Assembly (NCBI GenBank): GCA_020080175.1
Contig: JAGHQL010000041.1
Coordinates: forward strand, 92,125 to 156,124
Length of the DNA stretch: 64,000 bases
From: Glutinoglossum americanum
Lineage: Eukaryota > Ascomycota > Geoglossomycetes > Geoglossales > Geoglossaceae
Direction: 5' to 3'
The notes under the pieces were generated by a model, which was given only the letters and a program-made list of their open reading frames with translations, made no database searches and was not told the origin of the DNA. The translations under genes were made by a program, and so were the position numbers. Shown piece after piece: positions 25,012-35,691 of this stretch (positions are counted from its first letter, which is position 1; the number at the start of each line of letters is the position of its first letter).

Positions 25012-25437
25012 ATGGATTCGAAGGTCCCGAGCTCACCAGTCGCGCGGGACTCAAACGAATTATTATCGTATATGGGAGCGTGGTCTGACACCGCCTTTTC
25101 GGAAGCATCCTATGCTCCGAGCACATGCTCGAATGCCGAAGAAGAAGTGAGATCCAAAGGCTCCGGGGATCTAGTCCTAGAGCATTCAGACTCGAAGCGT
25201 TGTTCAAGAAGTACACACAACGAAACCAAACATATTTTACCAGCATACCTTCAAAACGAACCTCGACACCCGAATAAGCGCGATGCTAGCTCTCAGGACC
25301 TCACGCCTATGCAAAGATGGCTAGGAGAGAATGCTGGAGAGGAACCCGGTCGGGCAGCCGAGGATGCTCCGAAGATTCGTCCTGCGCAAGGTACACACAA
25401 GTATTTCCACAACGGATCGCAGTGTACCTTAGTCTGA
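25012..25437 (+). CDS. Possible small hypothetical protein or gene remnant
   Basis: An open frame of 141 codons starts MDSKVPSSPVARDSNELLSY. It is rich in Ser, Glu and Lys, as a disordered protein would be, and a TATATAAG-like word lies just upstream. GTACAC after the codons for KIRPAQ could be a splice donor, so the real protein might continue; a TTTTTAG acceptor exists at about 25673. I recognise no domain. It may equally be a chance frame. Confidence 0.3.
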   Translation: MDSKVPSSPVARDSNELLSYMGAWSDTAFSEASYAPSTCSNAEEEVRSKGSGDLVLEHSDSKRCSRSTHNETKHILPAYLQNEPRHPNKRDASSQDLTPMQRWLGENAGEEPGRAAEDAPKIRPAQGTHKYFHNGSQCTLV

Positions 25438-27121
25438 CACTAACGCGATGTGTGGGGGGCTCTCGAGTGACGGACGGGATATCGAGACGGAGAGAGGGCA
25501 TTGATGGTAAACAATAGACTCGGAGGTTAGCAGTTCTGAAGCAACAGAAGGGGCTTTGTTTGCATACCTGATGGTCAACAACAAGTAGTTTCCGCATTCC
25601 TGTTTGACCACGAATGTCATTTGAAATTGTAGCTGCATTGACAATCATATACCTTTGCATTATTTGTTTTTAGATGAAGGCATACATGCCTCGATGCCTT
25701 CTGTCTGGTGACTCAACGAGCGAAGCTCTCCGTTGTTTTCTTCCGCCATTGCTATGCTCGCGGATGCAGAACCTTATGGGACTGTCGGAGTTTAAATGTA
25801 GATATCGCTCGCAAGGGAATCAAATAAGGCCGCCAGCAACAAAGAGTATTTATATTAAAGGGTTAGAGTGTCGCTAACTGCAACCCAGCCAGATGGCGAT
25901 AGACCTACACTGATGGGTCGAGAGTAGGCGGAAACACGATGGGAGGAAACCGGCTACATACATTGCGCAGAGTATTTGGCACCTAGGGTTAAAATCGCAA
26001 GGTAATCAATCCATAACACTTTACAGAATTAGGTACTTCAACTTTCTGCACGCAGAAACCTAGAGACCTAGAATGCCGGCAACTTTTCCCATTTCCATTT
26101 TTATTTTTATCTTTATTCTTATTTTTTTAGACTGGAGGGAGCCAGCAACCTCAGACGAACCCTATGCCGGTGCCTTGGTATCAGCGATCGCCGTCCTCGG
26201 TTGTATACATACAGTACATGCAGTAGAACGCACATCAAGTACCTGTGTGCACCTCGCTCACCGCTACTTTAGCTCTACGTAACCCTGCGTTAGGAAAAAG
26301 CAGTGGCGGCGGTCAAGCATGAGTGAATTTCACCGAGTAGACAGGTTTTAATGGGGTAAGGTTTTAGGTAAGAGCCTGAAGCTACTTTTTCTATCGCCGG
26401 GGAGTTGCGATTGGCGTCCAGCTTGTAAAGGCGCAGTTCCGCTGGAATGGAATTTCGATATTCCGGTCACTTCAAGTTTAGTTCACTTACATAGTGCACT
26501 CTAGGAGGAATGCGCCCCTGCGTTTAGGTCCTGCAGTGCTACCGTCAGCGGCACGCAATGCTGATCTGTGCTCTATAGTTCCCATAGCTGCCGCCGCTGT
26601 GCATTCTTTGGTTTGAACGCCGCCGGTGCTCGTACGGGATCAACCATCTGTCGGTTGAGCTGGGATTTAAAACCGCGCATCCGAGGGATTTGCAATTTCT
26701 TTATTTTTATTTTCATCCGGGCTTCTATCGCAGGGTTGGGGGTGGGTGAAAAACTCTCACCATGTGAAGCTTTTTTATGCTTCGTATCTTTATACCGGCT
26801 GTCGCTTGCCGCTTTTACCGGTTGCACCGCAGAAAGGTTTTTGTCTTTTCTGCAACGAGACGTTCCGTGGATGAGGGCATGGGACGCATGCGTTGGTGTG
26901 GAAAAACAAATTTGGAGAAATACCATGAAATGACTTGGCTAGTCCAGTCGATTTTTTATGGGAGCGGGTGGGTGTGCAAAGCAGGGTTCTTACAAAACGA
27001 AAACTGACAAATAAGTCTGTTCTACCAGAGAGAAATTGTTGAAATAGATCTCCCCTCCCGGGGCGAGAGTACTCCTACAGCATGACCACCGCTAACACTA
27101 TATGACATCAGGAGGGGCGGT
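25438..27121. other. Intergenic region, no gene seen
   Basis: About 1.7 kb of sequence with T-rich tracts (near 26085-26130 and 26697-26720) and no frame with recognisable features. A purine-rich stretch precedes the ATG at 27122. Confidence 0.4.
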
Positions 27122-28038
27122 ATGTGCGGCGGAACGGCCGATAACCCGCAAACAGTGCCCGCGAGGCCCCAGGCATCTGGTCGGCCTGGCGGCGGTATCG
27201 CTACAAGACCGCCAACGGCCTCTGGCCAGTCGCAGGGAGCGCGACCGCCGAGTAGGAGTGACCGTCCACAGTCAAACCTGGGGGGCCGTCCGCCCCCTTC
27301 TCGTGGAGGCAACAAAAGACCACCTAGCGCTTCGCGCCGAGACAGGCCTTCATCCCATGGAGGACGGCCGCCCCCGTCGTCAGGCCGAGAGAGACCTTCC
27401 ACGTCCCCCAGGGATAGGCCATCGGCTCATGACCGGCCTTCTACGTCTCGCCGGCCAGATCAGCATGGACAACCTCGATTTGGACCAATACCGGAATACA
27501 GACCTGTACAGTACACCCAAGATAAAACCATTATCGATCTCTTTTCTCGAATTGGAACTCTTATTGACCAGCATACCAAACATTTCTATCCCCATGACGG
27601 CATTCCCGGTACACATTTCGCAACGCCAGAGCTTAACGACCCCCGGACACGGCACCTAGCGATTCGCCAGTACATTGCGAGGACAATTATAGACCGGGTA
27701 ATCAAGTCTCAGGGGTATGGGTCCGTAGTCCGTGGAATTTCTACCGACTCAGCCTCACTGACCAAGTCCCAAGCCAAGATGTGAACTTACCAACTATCGC
27801 AACCCAGATGTCCGACTATCTTGCGCACTATGCTTTCCCCCGCACCAGCCCGGAACGCGTAGTTCACCTCTCAGATCTGTGTAACCTCGGTGCAGAGCTG
27901 CGGCGGTATATGTCCTCTAATCCATCGATGTGGGCCTTTGGGGGGTGGGATGAGGTGCAAGGGTTTGAAGTCGGATGGTTTCCTCGATTATTGAAGGATG
28001 GTGAAGAGGTTGCGCATTGGCAAACAATTGGGATCTAG
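27122..28038 (+). CDS. Conserved fungal protein with Arg/Pro-rich disordered N-terminus
   Basis: I know similar proteins in filamentous fungi but no function. Two exons (27122-27714 and 27753-28038), joined by a 38 nt intron in matching phase, give 292 aa. Residues 1-115 are low complexity (repeats of RPPPS, RDRPS). The folded part has IIDLFSRIGTLIDQHTKHFY and, across the junction, VNLPTIATQMSDYLAHYAF. A typical WAFGGWDEVQGFEVGWFP segment precedes the end. Without the intron the first frame stops at 27784 and the second lacks a start, so splicing is needed. Its 3' end lies only 9 bp from the end of the convergent HeLo-like gene. Confidence 0.65.
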
Positions 28039-28047
28039 GCCGTTGGT

Positions 28048-28821
28048 TCAAGGGGGTTCTTGAAGGGGTTGTGGCATCGGGAACCGAGTAAGGGGGTAAT
28101 ATAGATGAAAAGTATCACTGTTGTGCGTTTCTAGATTTCGGTCGAGTGATAGGAATTTATGCAAGGAAGATTCCTGTCTATAATAGTGAGACAAGGTCAG
28201 ATTGGAAGAGCTTGAATTGACATATATGGAAGCAAAATATGGAGGAATAAACATACCCGACGGCTCAGGTCCGTCCAGCCTTGGCCGGGGAGCCTGTTCC
28301 CCCACTCCTGAGTACAAAGTTGCATGTCTTCTAAACTCTCTTGCCAAGGCTGCAGCGGCCTTCGCTGTTGACTCCTGAAAGGATGCCTCCACGGGCCATG
28401 ATTGTTGTCTTTCGTTGGTCTGAGCCAAGGCCAGTTTATGGCCTATCAATAACAGGGTGCCATGACGTCGGTTTAGGGACTCCATATGCACCTTTGCAGC
28501 GTCTGCATACTTGAAAGCCCATTTTATCCCCACCATGACCCGATCCTCACTGCGTGTCTCGCCCTTCCAGCCCACAGCTCTTCTAGCACTCTCAAGGGCT
28601 AACTTCGTGCGCCGGATTTCGCGGTCTATCTCCTCTCTAACCTCTAGGGAGACTACGATCGAGGGCCTAGAACTGGTATAGTCGATATCGGAAAGGAGAG
28701 CGGAGACCTCTTCAAGGGTGTTTCCGTAAACGCGAATCTCCTCCTCAAACGAGCGAAACCTATAATAGGATCTTACCAATAAATATGAGGCAACGAAAAG
28801 AGATGAAATGTCGAGACTCAT
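28048..28821 (-). CDS. HeLo/NACHT-N-like fungal N-terminal domain protein (STAND-associated type)
   Basis: The single open frame encodes 257 aa. The N-terminal ~170 residues look like the all-helical N-terminal domains (HeLo-like, fungal STAND N-terminal) that precede NACHT modules: SSLFVASYLLVRSYYRFRSF, then FEEEIRVYGNTLEEVSALLSDI. No NTPase domain follows, so it is a stand-alone or truncated copy. After LDGPEPSG the genomic sequence offers a GTATGT donor, so the last ~60 residues may really be intron plus a short unseen exon. Assignment rests on pattern and helical character only. Confidence 0.5.
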   Translation of the reverse strand: MSLDISSLFVASYLLVRSYYRFRSFEEEIRVYGNTLEEVSALLSDIDYTSSRPSIVVSLEVREEIDREIRRTKLALESARRAVGWKGETRSEDRVMVGIKWAFKYADAAKVHMESLNRRHGTLLLIGHKLALAQTNERQQSWPVEASFQESTAKAAAALAREFRRHATLYSGVGEQAPRPRLDGPEPSGMFIPPYFASIYVNSSSSNLTLSHYYRQESSLHKFLSLDRNLETHNSDTFHLYYPLTRFPMPQPLQEPP

Positions 28822-31029
28822 GGATGTCTCATGAAATCAAGGTACAGCCGGATAAAGACGTGAGACTTTGGTGGCTGTGGAGAAAAAGGTAGGATTTCTC
28901 GATCAAAAGCTACCTACTTGGAGGCTCTAAAAGTATGTATACCGGGACAAGACATCCAGAGAACGTACTCTATATAACCTTCGGGGGAGGGGTAACGAGT
29001 TTGTCGTCCAGTTAGAGTGGGACACAAATTCCGGTAGGCCCATCCTCGCAAGTGAGAGTGTATGACTCTTCGCAGCACCACTCGTCTTTGCTGCGAGGTT
29101 CCCTACGAGCTCTTAAATCGTGCTGTTGCATGGTGAGGGCGAGCCACTCGAGCACCATAGATCCGTATCTGCGGAGGTACGAGCAATTTATATGTATGAA
29201 GGGGAAAGAAAGCCACGTAGCCGTCCTCCATTGATTGTAGCAGTGGACGCCAGCCAACGGTAAGCGATGTTGGCTACCGGGACTGGGGAGGCAGCGAGAC
29301 AAAAGCAAATACATGCATAGACCTCTCTTCTGGGTTCCCTGCCGAATCGGAAAAATCATATTTCAGCCTTGTGTCTCTAAAACTTCATTCGTCGCCCGGT
29401 AGGGAACTCTCGCTTTGCTTTGATGATCCTCAATAATGATGCAATCTAGAAATAATCTTTGGAGTTGGCAAAACCGCTTGCTCTGTCTTGTTGTTTCCCT
29501 TTGCGGTGGTCACGATATGTTACCGATAGAAAGCCACTCGGGAGTTCTATATACCGTGTCACTCGGCCAGCTTTTTAGGAGAACAGGTCCTATAGGGAGA
29601 AGCATATCCTATAGGAAAAACCAAGCTCCGCTCATGATTCGAGAAGACCAAGATCGACTGGATACGCGCGGTTATCTATTTTGGGTGAATACTAGGTTGC
29701 TCACGCCCGCGAATACGCACGTGAACCAAACGCGCGCCAATGAATTCGATCCCCAATACGCTAATGGACCAGACCAATTACAAGTTACATGGAAGATGAT
29801 AAAGCAGCATTCGGATGCCGTGAGAGCAAATATCGGAGAAACGGGAGCATCAGTTCAGCGAATAATCTTGGGATGAGTACCTCGAGTTCTTGCGTGGCGG
29901 GACAAGGACAAAAGGGAGAATGATAAAGTGGTATCTGTTAAGATGAGGACTATAAAGTCTTGATATAGCTGGCGTTAAGCAATGGGAAGATCGCTCTGGA
30001 GCCAAGTCGAGCCTTTGAGGTCTTTAAGTTAGAGCACGAAAGGGGTTAAGTAGTGAGGCTTTGCAGGAAATGCCTCCGAAAACTAGGGAAGGTTCCGCCG
30101 CGGTGGCAGAACTTTATAAAACGGACTAGTTTCATCAGGGCGGTCTCGAAGGTAATGTTGGTGCTCGTCTTAGGGCTAGCATTTTTGAGCCATGCATGCA
30201 GGATGCTAACAGCGAAATAGAATGTTGGAGGGGACTATCCCGTCTGTCTCACTAGAGTCGATCTGGGGGTTTGGTGGTAACGTCTTTGCGGGGTTCCGAC
30301 ATCTAGTTTCGAATAGGGCCAATTTCCTTAGACAGCCGAGTTTCGGCCGTCACGCTCCAGCCACAGTTAGGAGCTGGTTTCTATCAATGGCGATGAAAGA
30401 ATTGACGATCAGTCGGGTGGACAAAATCCCTGAAGGATCGCCGGCGGCCGGAGTCGCTCAAATACTCCAAATACCGTGACGAGATTACCGAAAGCCACGA
30501 CGTTCTGATGAAAGTTCGGCCCGCAAGTGTCTGCCCTGGATGGGAAAGGCTAGTATCTGCTCTTCACTAGATACCTCTGCGAATCTCCCTTGTCTTTCGG
30601 CGGGGTGGGGGGGGGGGGAAACAACTCGTTTTGGGAAATTAGAAGCCGTGGCCACACCCATTTTCATCAGGCGTGGAGCTAGTACTGCTAGAAACCTTAA
30701 CACGGTCGAAGGTATTCTTAATGGCCTGGGGGAATGCAAAGTATGGTTTGTCCAAGACCCAAACCAGAAACGTTATGAGGGCTTAGGGGTACTTGGACAA
30801 CCCCCGAGTTGAAGTCAAGGTTTGGAATCGCCAGTTCAGCAACTTCCTATCAGTGCCCTCGGCCATTGCATTGAACCTAACGTCGAGCCGGACCGCCTCC
30901 GTACAAAAAAAAAAAAAATCTGCGATGTCTCTCGAGTTCCAGAGTTCGTGTGGGGAGACCGGTCAAGAACCTAAACTCTCTATAGGCAAAGACGGAAAGT
31001 TGGCACTTACCGATGCCATAACAATGGCC
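28822..31029. other. Gene-poor accessory region with isolated open frames, probably degraded coding DNA
   Basis: It includes the promoter of the HeLo-like gene and several short plus-strand open stretches in different frames (29436-29876, 30222-30479, 30540-30812, 30793-31053). The first is described separately. A G-rich tract lies at 30601-30619 and an A-run at 30905-30917. No intact gene can be supported. Confidence 0.4.
29436..29876 (+). pseudogene. Open frame of unknown origin, possibly a gene fragment
   Basis: This 146-codon frame has a protein-like C-terminal half (TRGYLFWVNTRLLTPANTHV, then QVTWKMIKQHSDAVRANIGE). I do not recognise the family and see no flanking exons. It could be a fragment of a decayed accessory gene, or chance. 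Confidence 0.25.
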
Positions 31030-32294
31030 CATAGAGACCACTGTGGCTTCTAGACTTGGGTGGCGGTTGATGCTGGAAGGAAGCTCTAGCTTAACCTTAC
31101 GGGCGGCGACAAAACAGCTCTTGCGGTACGCTGATTCCTACACGGGAGGGCGGCGGTTTTGCTTTTAGATTGAAGCCGACGACTATCTCGTCATGCCTCC
31201 TGAGATGCCCTATCCGGGCTTTGTCTGGCTGAGGAAACTCGTGGGCAGGTCGATGAGGTTAACAGCTTTTGAAGTCGGGCGTCCGGACGCTACTATTGGT
31301 GGTGAGACTCTCTAGCTGTCGGGTGTGCTTAAAAGAGCTCTTGCCCGTATGGGGGTTAATGTGGGGGATGTTTTTATGCCAGCGTATAAGCTCTCGTGTA
31401 GTATTAATACTGGCTAGCTCTTAGTTACAAGCTCGTTAGGGATAGCTTTATTAACGAGGCTTGCCCTCATTCTAATTTAGCATCCCTCTGCTCACCGGTT
31501 GAACTTTTGCCTTCTCAGTACCACCTCCGAAGCCGACCCGGAGCGGGTATTGGCTTTGACATACTACCGGTAGAGCGCTGTCGACTGTTGAACAGGTATG
31601 CCTGATGCTCGCCTTAGGGGCGCTGATCGTATTGTGTGGAGACTAACTCACGAGTGGACAGGAACTTGTGTTGCCACTGCTAACATTTGTCGAGACATTT
31701 TTGCTAAAAGCTAGATACATCGGGCAAGACCCGTTAAAGAATATAACCAAAGTTGTTGAGATTTCCGTTGTGTAGTACCCCCGGATTCGTCTGGTTCAAC
31801 CATCCCGCCTGGCTTGGATGATTGGTGGTCTTTGCTAGCGGGGGCTCTTTCTTCTATCGGGGTTAAGGGTTAATTTGGTGTGGTCGTTCAGTGAGATATG
31901 GTGGATGTCGGTTAGGTGGAGCAAAATATCACCCGGTCTTGGGAGCTTGCTAGCGGGTTGGCATCCATTCAAGTTGGGCCTGTTCCTAGATGCTCAACAC
32001 GGGCTTCCCGGTCGCTGAGATTGGGTGTGGTTGTGCAAAATTGGCGAACGGTACACTGCAATGAGGCCTTATTGAATGTCGTTGCTGTCTAGTCGGATGG
32101 GAAGAGGTATCCGGCGAATGACCGTATTCAACTTCCTTTATTGTGGGGCATAGCCGGATATCCTTATGGTATTCGACCTCTGCGTCGCCTTCAAAGCAAA
32201 TGCCGCGGGACTGGCAATGGTGCTGCTTACCCCCTAAGTCCTGAAGAAGCTCGCTGCGTTGGTGGCAATTGTGCTGTGCAAGAGATGTAAGAAT
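31030..32294 (+). pseudogene. Stop-rich possible gene remnant, family unknown
   Basis: No frame of 60 codons survives on either strand here. Read in the frame of position 31169, the plus strand gives protein-like stretches (IEADDYLVMPPEMPYPGFVW; LDDWWSLLAGALSSIG; NDRIQLPLLWGIAGYPYG) broken by about 12 stops, eight of them TAG. This would fit a gene decayed by substitution, with CAG to TAG changes. The stop count is only modestly below random expectation, so the case is weak. I do not recognise a family. Confidence 0.25.
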
Positions 32295-32437
32295 GAAAAG
32301 ATTAACTGCCTCCGAGTCTGGCTACACTTTTCGTGCCGAAGAGCCAGCAATGTTCCCGCATTCTAACTCAGAGGGGGCTAATCGGAACTGCCGGACATTG
32401 GGGGGGTGGTGGCCCCAAGTCTAGCTATGAGGCCCTC

Positions 32438-33121
32438 CTATGTGGAGGTGGAGCCTTCCCGAACCAATTGGAGTCTTCTCAGAGTAGATAGCTGATCCTC
32501 GATCAAGCTTGCGAGCTGCGGCGCCTTGCCACTGGTGTGACTAAAGTCCGGTTTCAAGTTGACAGTATTTTCCGTTGGAATTCCGTGGTGGAGGTCGTCC
32601 TCAGAACTATTTGATCCAACCGCGAGGCCCGGTGCCTGGGCGGGAATTTCGCCTAATCTTGTTGAGATTAGCATAGCATCCAGAGCACTCGCATCGTCTT
32701 TTCCACTGTCCGGAACCGTGTATCCAACATCTCCTAGTGGATCTTGTGAGCCACCATTCGCTTGGTGGTCCGTAGCCCGTGTTTTCTCCGACTGTGCAGA
32801 ATGTAACGGCTGTCTGTCGTTTCTTTGGGATAAGGCGATGGAGGTAGAACTCATCATAGCCCATGCGCTTATCAAAGATCTGGAGGAGCAGTGTCTCGGG
32901 GCTCCCGATTTGGGGTGATTGGCTACCGCCATGTCAAAAGCAAATAGGTTTGAGTGCTTGCGGCGGCCATTTTGCCAACCAGGATTTGTGTAGCACGCTG
33001 ACTGGATGGGCATGCACCGACTTCCCCACTTTACTGCATACATCTCGACCGAAAGTAATGCAACCATGAAGTATTCATTCCCGGTATTGGGTGGAGTTTT
33101 CTGCGGCCTCGCGATTAACAC
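32438..33121 (-). CDS. Possible hypothetical protein divergent from the kinase-ankyrin gene
   Basis: An open frame of 227 codons with a protein-like, acidic C-terminal half (GEIPAQAPGLAVGSNSSEDD; SLIEDQLSTLRRLQLVREGS). Overlapping frames on both strands are also open, which weakens the case. No domain is recognised. The first ATG may not be the real start; splicing near MMSSTS is possible. Confidence 0.3.
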   Translation of the reverse strand: MLIARPQKTPPNTGNEYFMVALLSVEMYAVKWGSRCMPIQSACYTNPGWQNGRRKHSNLFAFDMAVANHPKSGAPRHCSSRSLISAWAMMSSTSIALSQRNDRQPLHSAQSEKTRATDHQANGGSQDPLGDVGYTVPDSGKDDASALDAMLISTRLGEIPAQAPGLAVGSNSSEDDLHHGIPTENTVNLKPDFSHTSGKAPQLASLIEDQLSTLRRLQLVREGSTST

Positions 33122-33393
33122 GTAGCCAGCTAGGCCGCCAGCACATAAGGAATAGTGGCCGGCACTCGCTTTCTCACAAGACCCGGGAGAGTCCTGGGTG
33201 CGACGGAGCCATCCTACGACTGGCGCGTATTCACCCTAACATAACGACTCGACCGAAAGGCAAACTCGATGGGCACTACCCGGGTATGGGAGATCTAATC
33301 GTGTTGTGATTGCCGTGAGGGTATTCCACCAGTCAAGATATTCAAATGGACAGGAGCTGAGCGTGTTTGGCTTGAACAGGTTTATGCTTAGCC

Positions 33394-35691
33394 ATGGCTA
33401 CAGACCCTTCTGGCGAAATTTGTGGGCATCGGAATTACAATGACGAAAATCAGATTCCTTACAAGCACATTGGATTCCTTGGGACAGGCGGCTACGGCGC
33501 CGTCGATAAGGTCGTGCGGACCTCAGGGCCTCACCAGGGTCAGATTTATGCACGGAAAAACATTCTCCTGTCCGGTAACGCCTCTAAGCGGGAAAGGGGG
33601 CAAGCTGATATTCGAAATGAAGTCGAGATTGTCAAAAGAGTCCGGCATGGTCACGTTGTGCGCCTCATTGGAACATACCTCTGTAAAAAGACGTACGCCA
33701 TAATCATGGCCCCAGTCGCTAAGGAAAACCTTTGTGAATATCTGGCCCGAACAGATGGCACTCCTTTGGGTGCTATTGGCCAGGAGCTTCGGGAGCGGAT
33801 TCCGCAATGGTTCGGATGCTTGGCGAGTGTAGTGGCTTACCTTCACGCACAGGATGTCCGCCATAGGGATATAAAACCACAAAACATCCTAGTAATGGAC
33901 GGAAACATACTCTTGACGGACTTCGGCATAGCGATGGACCCTCCAGGAGAGACAAACCCGACGGAAACTAGCACCCTTGGAACATCCATGTACCGCGCCC
34001 CCGAAGTGGCAGAAAGGCGTCGGTCTGGTCGCTTAGCAGACATCTTCTCCCTCGGGGCGGTTTTCCTAGAGATGCTATCGGTCTATTCTGGCCCTAAACA
34101 GCTTGAAAGATTCATTAGTTCCCGGCAGTCCAATGATGACAAATCATATGCTGGCAATGCGGATAGGGTGTCTCAATGGATTGAATCTTTAAGCAATGCT
34201 CTCGGCCACGTCCGCTGGTGTTCGACGTTGCTCTCCCTCTGTCGGAGTATGCTTCAAACTGAGAAAGGCCAACGCCCTGCGGTCGAAGACCTGAGACTAT
34301 GCTTGTCATACCAATCATCCCTGGCCGTGCCACCAACGTCCTGCAAATTTTGTAAACTTTTCGACAACTCCGATCCCTGCGGCAATAAGGGTATTAACGA
34401 GGCCCTCCGACAGGCATCTGGAAATGGCTATAAACTAGCGGTATGCCTGCTGATCGAAAATGGTGCGGTAATCAACGACAGCGGTGCGTTGGATGCAGCA
34501 TCTGAGGGGGGTCAAAAGGGCATTGTGCAAACGCTTCTGGAGAAGGGAGCCATAGTTGAAATGCGGGGTAGGCGCGGGAGGACGGCGTTGCACGTAGCAG
34601 TTGGACAGCGGCATGACGAGGTAGTGCAGCTTTTGCTAGATAGTGGTGCCGACGCCAACGCGAAGGACGATGATCAGAAGACAGCCCTGCACTGGGCGGC
34701 TAGCAATGGGCACAAGGCGACGGTTCAGTTGCTTCTAGGGAATGGAGCTGACTTCGCGGCCGTTGACATCAGCAGACGGACAGCGCTTCATGTGGCTGCC
34801 ATGAATGGGCATGAGGTAGTGGTTCGACTGTTGGTAGAGGGTGGAGCCGATGCTGAGGCCGAAGACAACAACAGAAAGACAGCGAAAGATCTGGCCGAAC
34901 TGTTTGGGCATAGGACAGTGGCTCAGCTGCTAACACAGCAACTAGCGGTAAAGGAGGATAACATCGGGGCGAAAAAAGGCGCTAAGGCCTGGCTCCGGTC
35001 AGTGTTTAAGCTGGAGGGGGGCACGGGGCGGGTATCCCCCCGGGCGGTGAGCCCTTCTCCCCAGCCCCGACCCCGCCAAGGGTCGGACCCGCTCTCGGCT
35101 CCGCTATCACTTCCTTCCCCGCCCAGACCTGCAAACCCGCTCCCTACTCCGCCTTCGTCTGTACCGGACCCGCTCCCTACCCTGCCGCCTCAGGAAAGCC
35201 CTCTCTCTCCGTCCAGACCTCCAGACCCGCTTACTCCGCCTTCGTCTGTGGAGCGGGTGAGAGATGTCACAAGACAGATATCTCCCCAGATGATAAGCTT
35301 TCCTCCTCAGCCCCATCCCTGCCAAGGACTGGACCCGCCCCCTACTCCACTACCGCCTCAAGAACGTCCTCCTTCTCCGCCCCGACCTCCAGATCCGCTC
35401 CCTTCGCTCCCTTCTCCGCCTTCACCTGCGGAGGAGCCCTCTTCCCAGCAAGTCTCTCTTTACCAGTTTCTCTCACAAGAGGAGCTACGAAGGTTCTACT
35501 CTATCGCTATCCACCGAAGTGAGACCAACCCTCTCGGGCAAAATATCCCAGACTCGGCCGCATGCGCCGATGAGCTGTTTCTAAATGGTATGACCTCTTC
35601 CTCCCGCCGCGGGTTCTCGCTGACCGCAAGCTTCAGGGTCCCAGGAGTTGCCCGCTGGGGTATTGCAAACTGCCTCCAAAGACCGTATTGA
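33394..35691 (+). CDS. Protein kinase-ankyrin repeat fusion with Pro-rich C-terminal linker
   Basis: The single-exon frame encodes 765 aa. Residues 25-310 form a Ser/Thr kinase that looks active: glycine loop GTGGYGAV at 30-37, lysine K55 (YARK), HRDIKPQN with catalytic D159, DFG at 176-178 and APE at 202-204. CKFCKLFDNSDPC links to about five ankyrin repeats at residues 334-518, with repeated TALHxAxxxGH and VQLLLxxGAD. Then come a basic helix, a Pro/Ser-rich stretch (about 545-690) made of imperfect PPDPLPxLP units, and a short C-terminal module (SLYQFLSQEELRRFYSIAIH). Kinase-ankyrin fusions occur in fungal accessory genomes and may act as signalling or self/non-self sensors. The ATG used is the only good start before the glycine loop. 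Confidence 0.9.
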   Translation: MATDPSGEICGHRNYNDENQIPYKHIGFLGTGGYGAVDKVVRTSGPHQGQIYARKNILLSGNASKRERGQADIRNEVEIVKRVRHGHVVRLIGTYLCKKTYAIIMAPVAKENLCEYLARTDGTPLGAIGQELRERIPQWFGCLASVVAYLHAQDVRHRDIKPQNILVMDGNILLTDFGIAMDPPGETNPTETSTLGTSMYRAPEVAERRRSGRLADIFSLGAVFLEMLSVYSGPKQLERFISSRQSNDDKSYAGNADRVSQWIESLSNALGHVRWCSTLLSLCRSMLQTEKGQRPAVEDLRLCLSYQSSLAVPPTSCKFCKLFDNSDPCGNKGINEALRQASGNGYKLAVCLLIENGAVINDSGALDAASEGGQKGIVQTLLEKGAIVEMRGRRGRTALHVAVGQRHDEVVQLLLDSGADANAKDDDQKTALHWAASNGHKATVQLLLGNGADFAAVDISRRTALHVAAMNGHEVVVRLLVEGGADAEAEDNNRKTAKDLAELFGHRTVAQLLTQQLAVKEDNIGAKKGAKAWLRSVFKLEGGTGRVSPRAVSPSPQPRPRQGSDPLSAPLSLPSPPRPANPLPTPPSSVPDPLPTLPPQESPLSPSRPPDPLTPPSSVERVRDVTRQISPQMISFPPQPHPCQGLDPPPTPLPPQERPPSPPRPPDPLPSLPSPPSPAEEPSSQQVSLYQFLSQEELRRFYSIAIHRSETNPLGQNIPDSAACADELFLNGMTSSSRRGFSLTASFRVPGVARWGIANCLQRPY
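35150..35430 (+). repeat. Imperfect proline-rich tandem repeat in the kinase-ankyrin gene
   Basis: Units coding for variants of P-P-D-P-L-P/T, built on CGTCCAGACCTCCAGACCCGCT-like DNA of about 20-25 bases, recur through this segment. Similar PPQxHPCQGxDP units flank a non-repetitive stretch. Copy number probably varies between strains. Confidence 0.55.
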
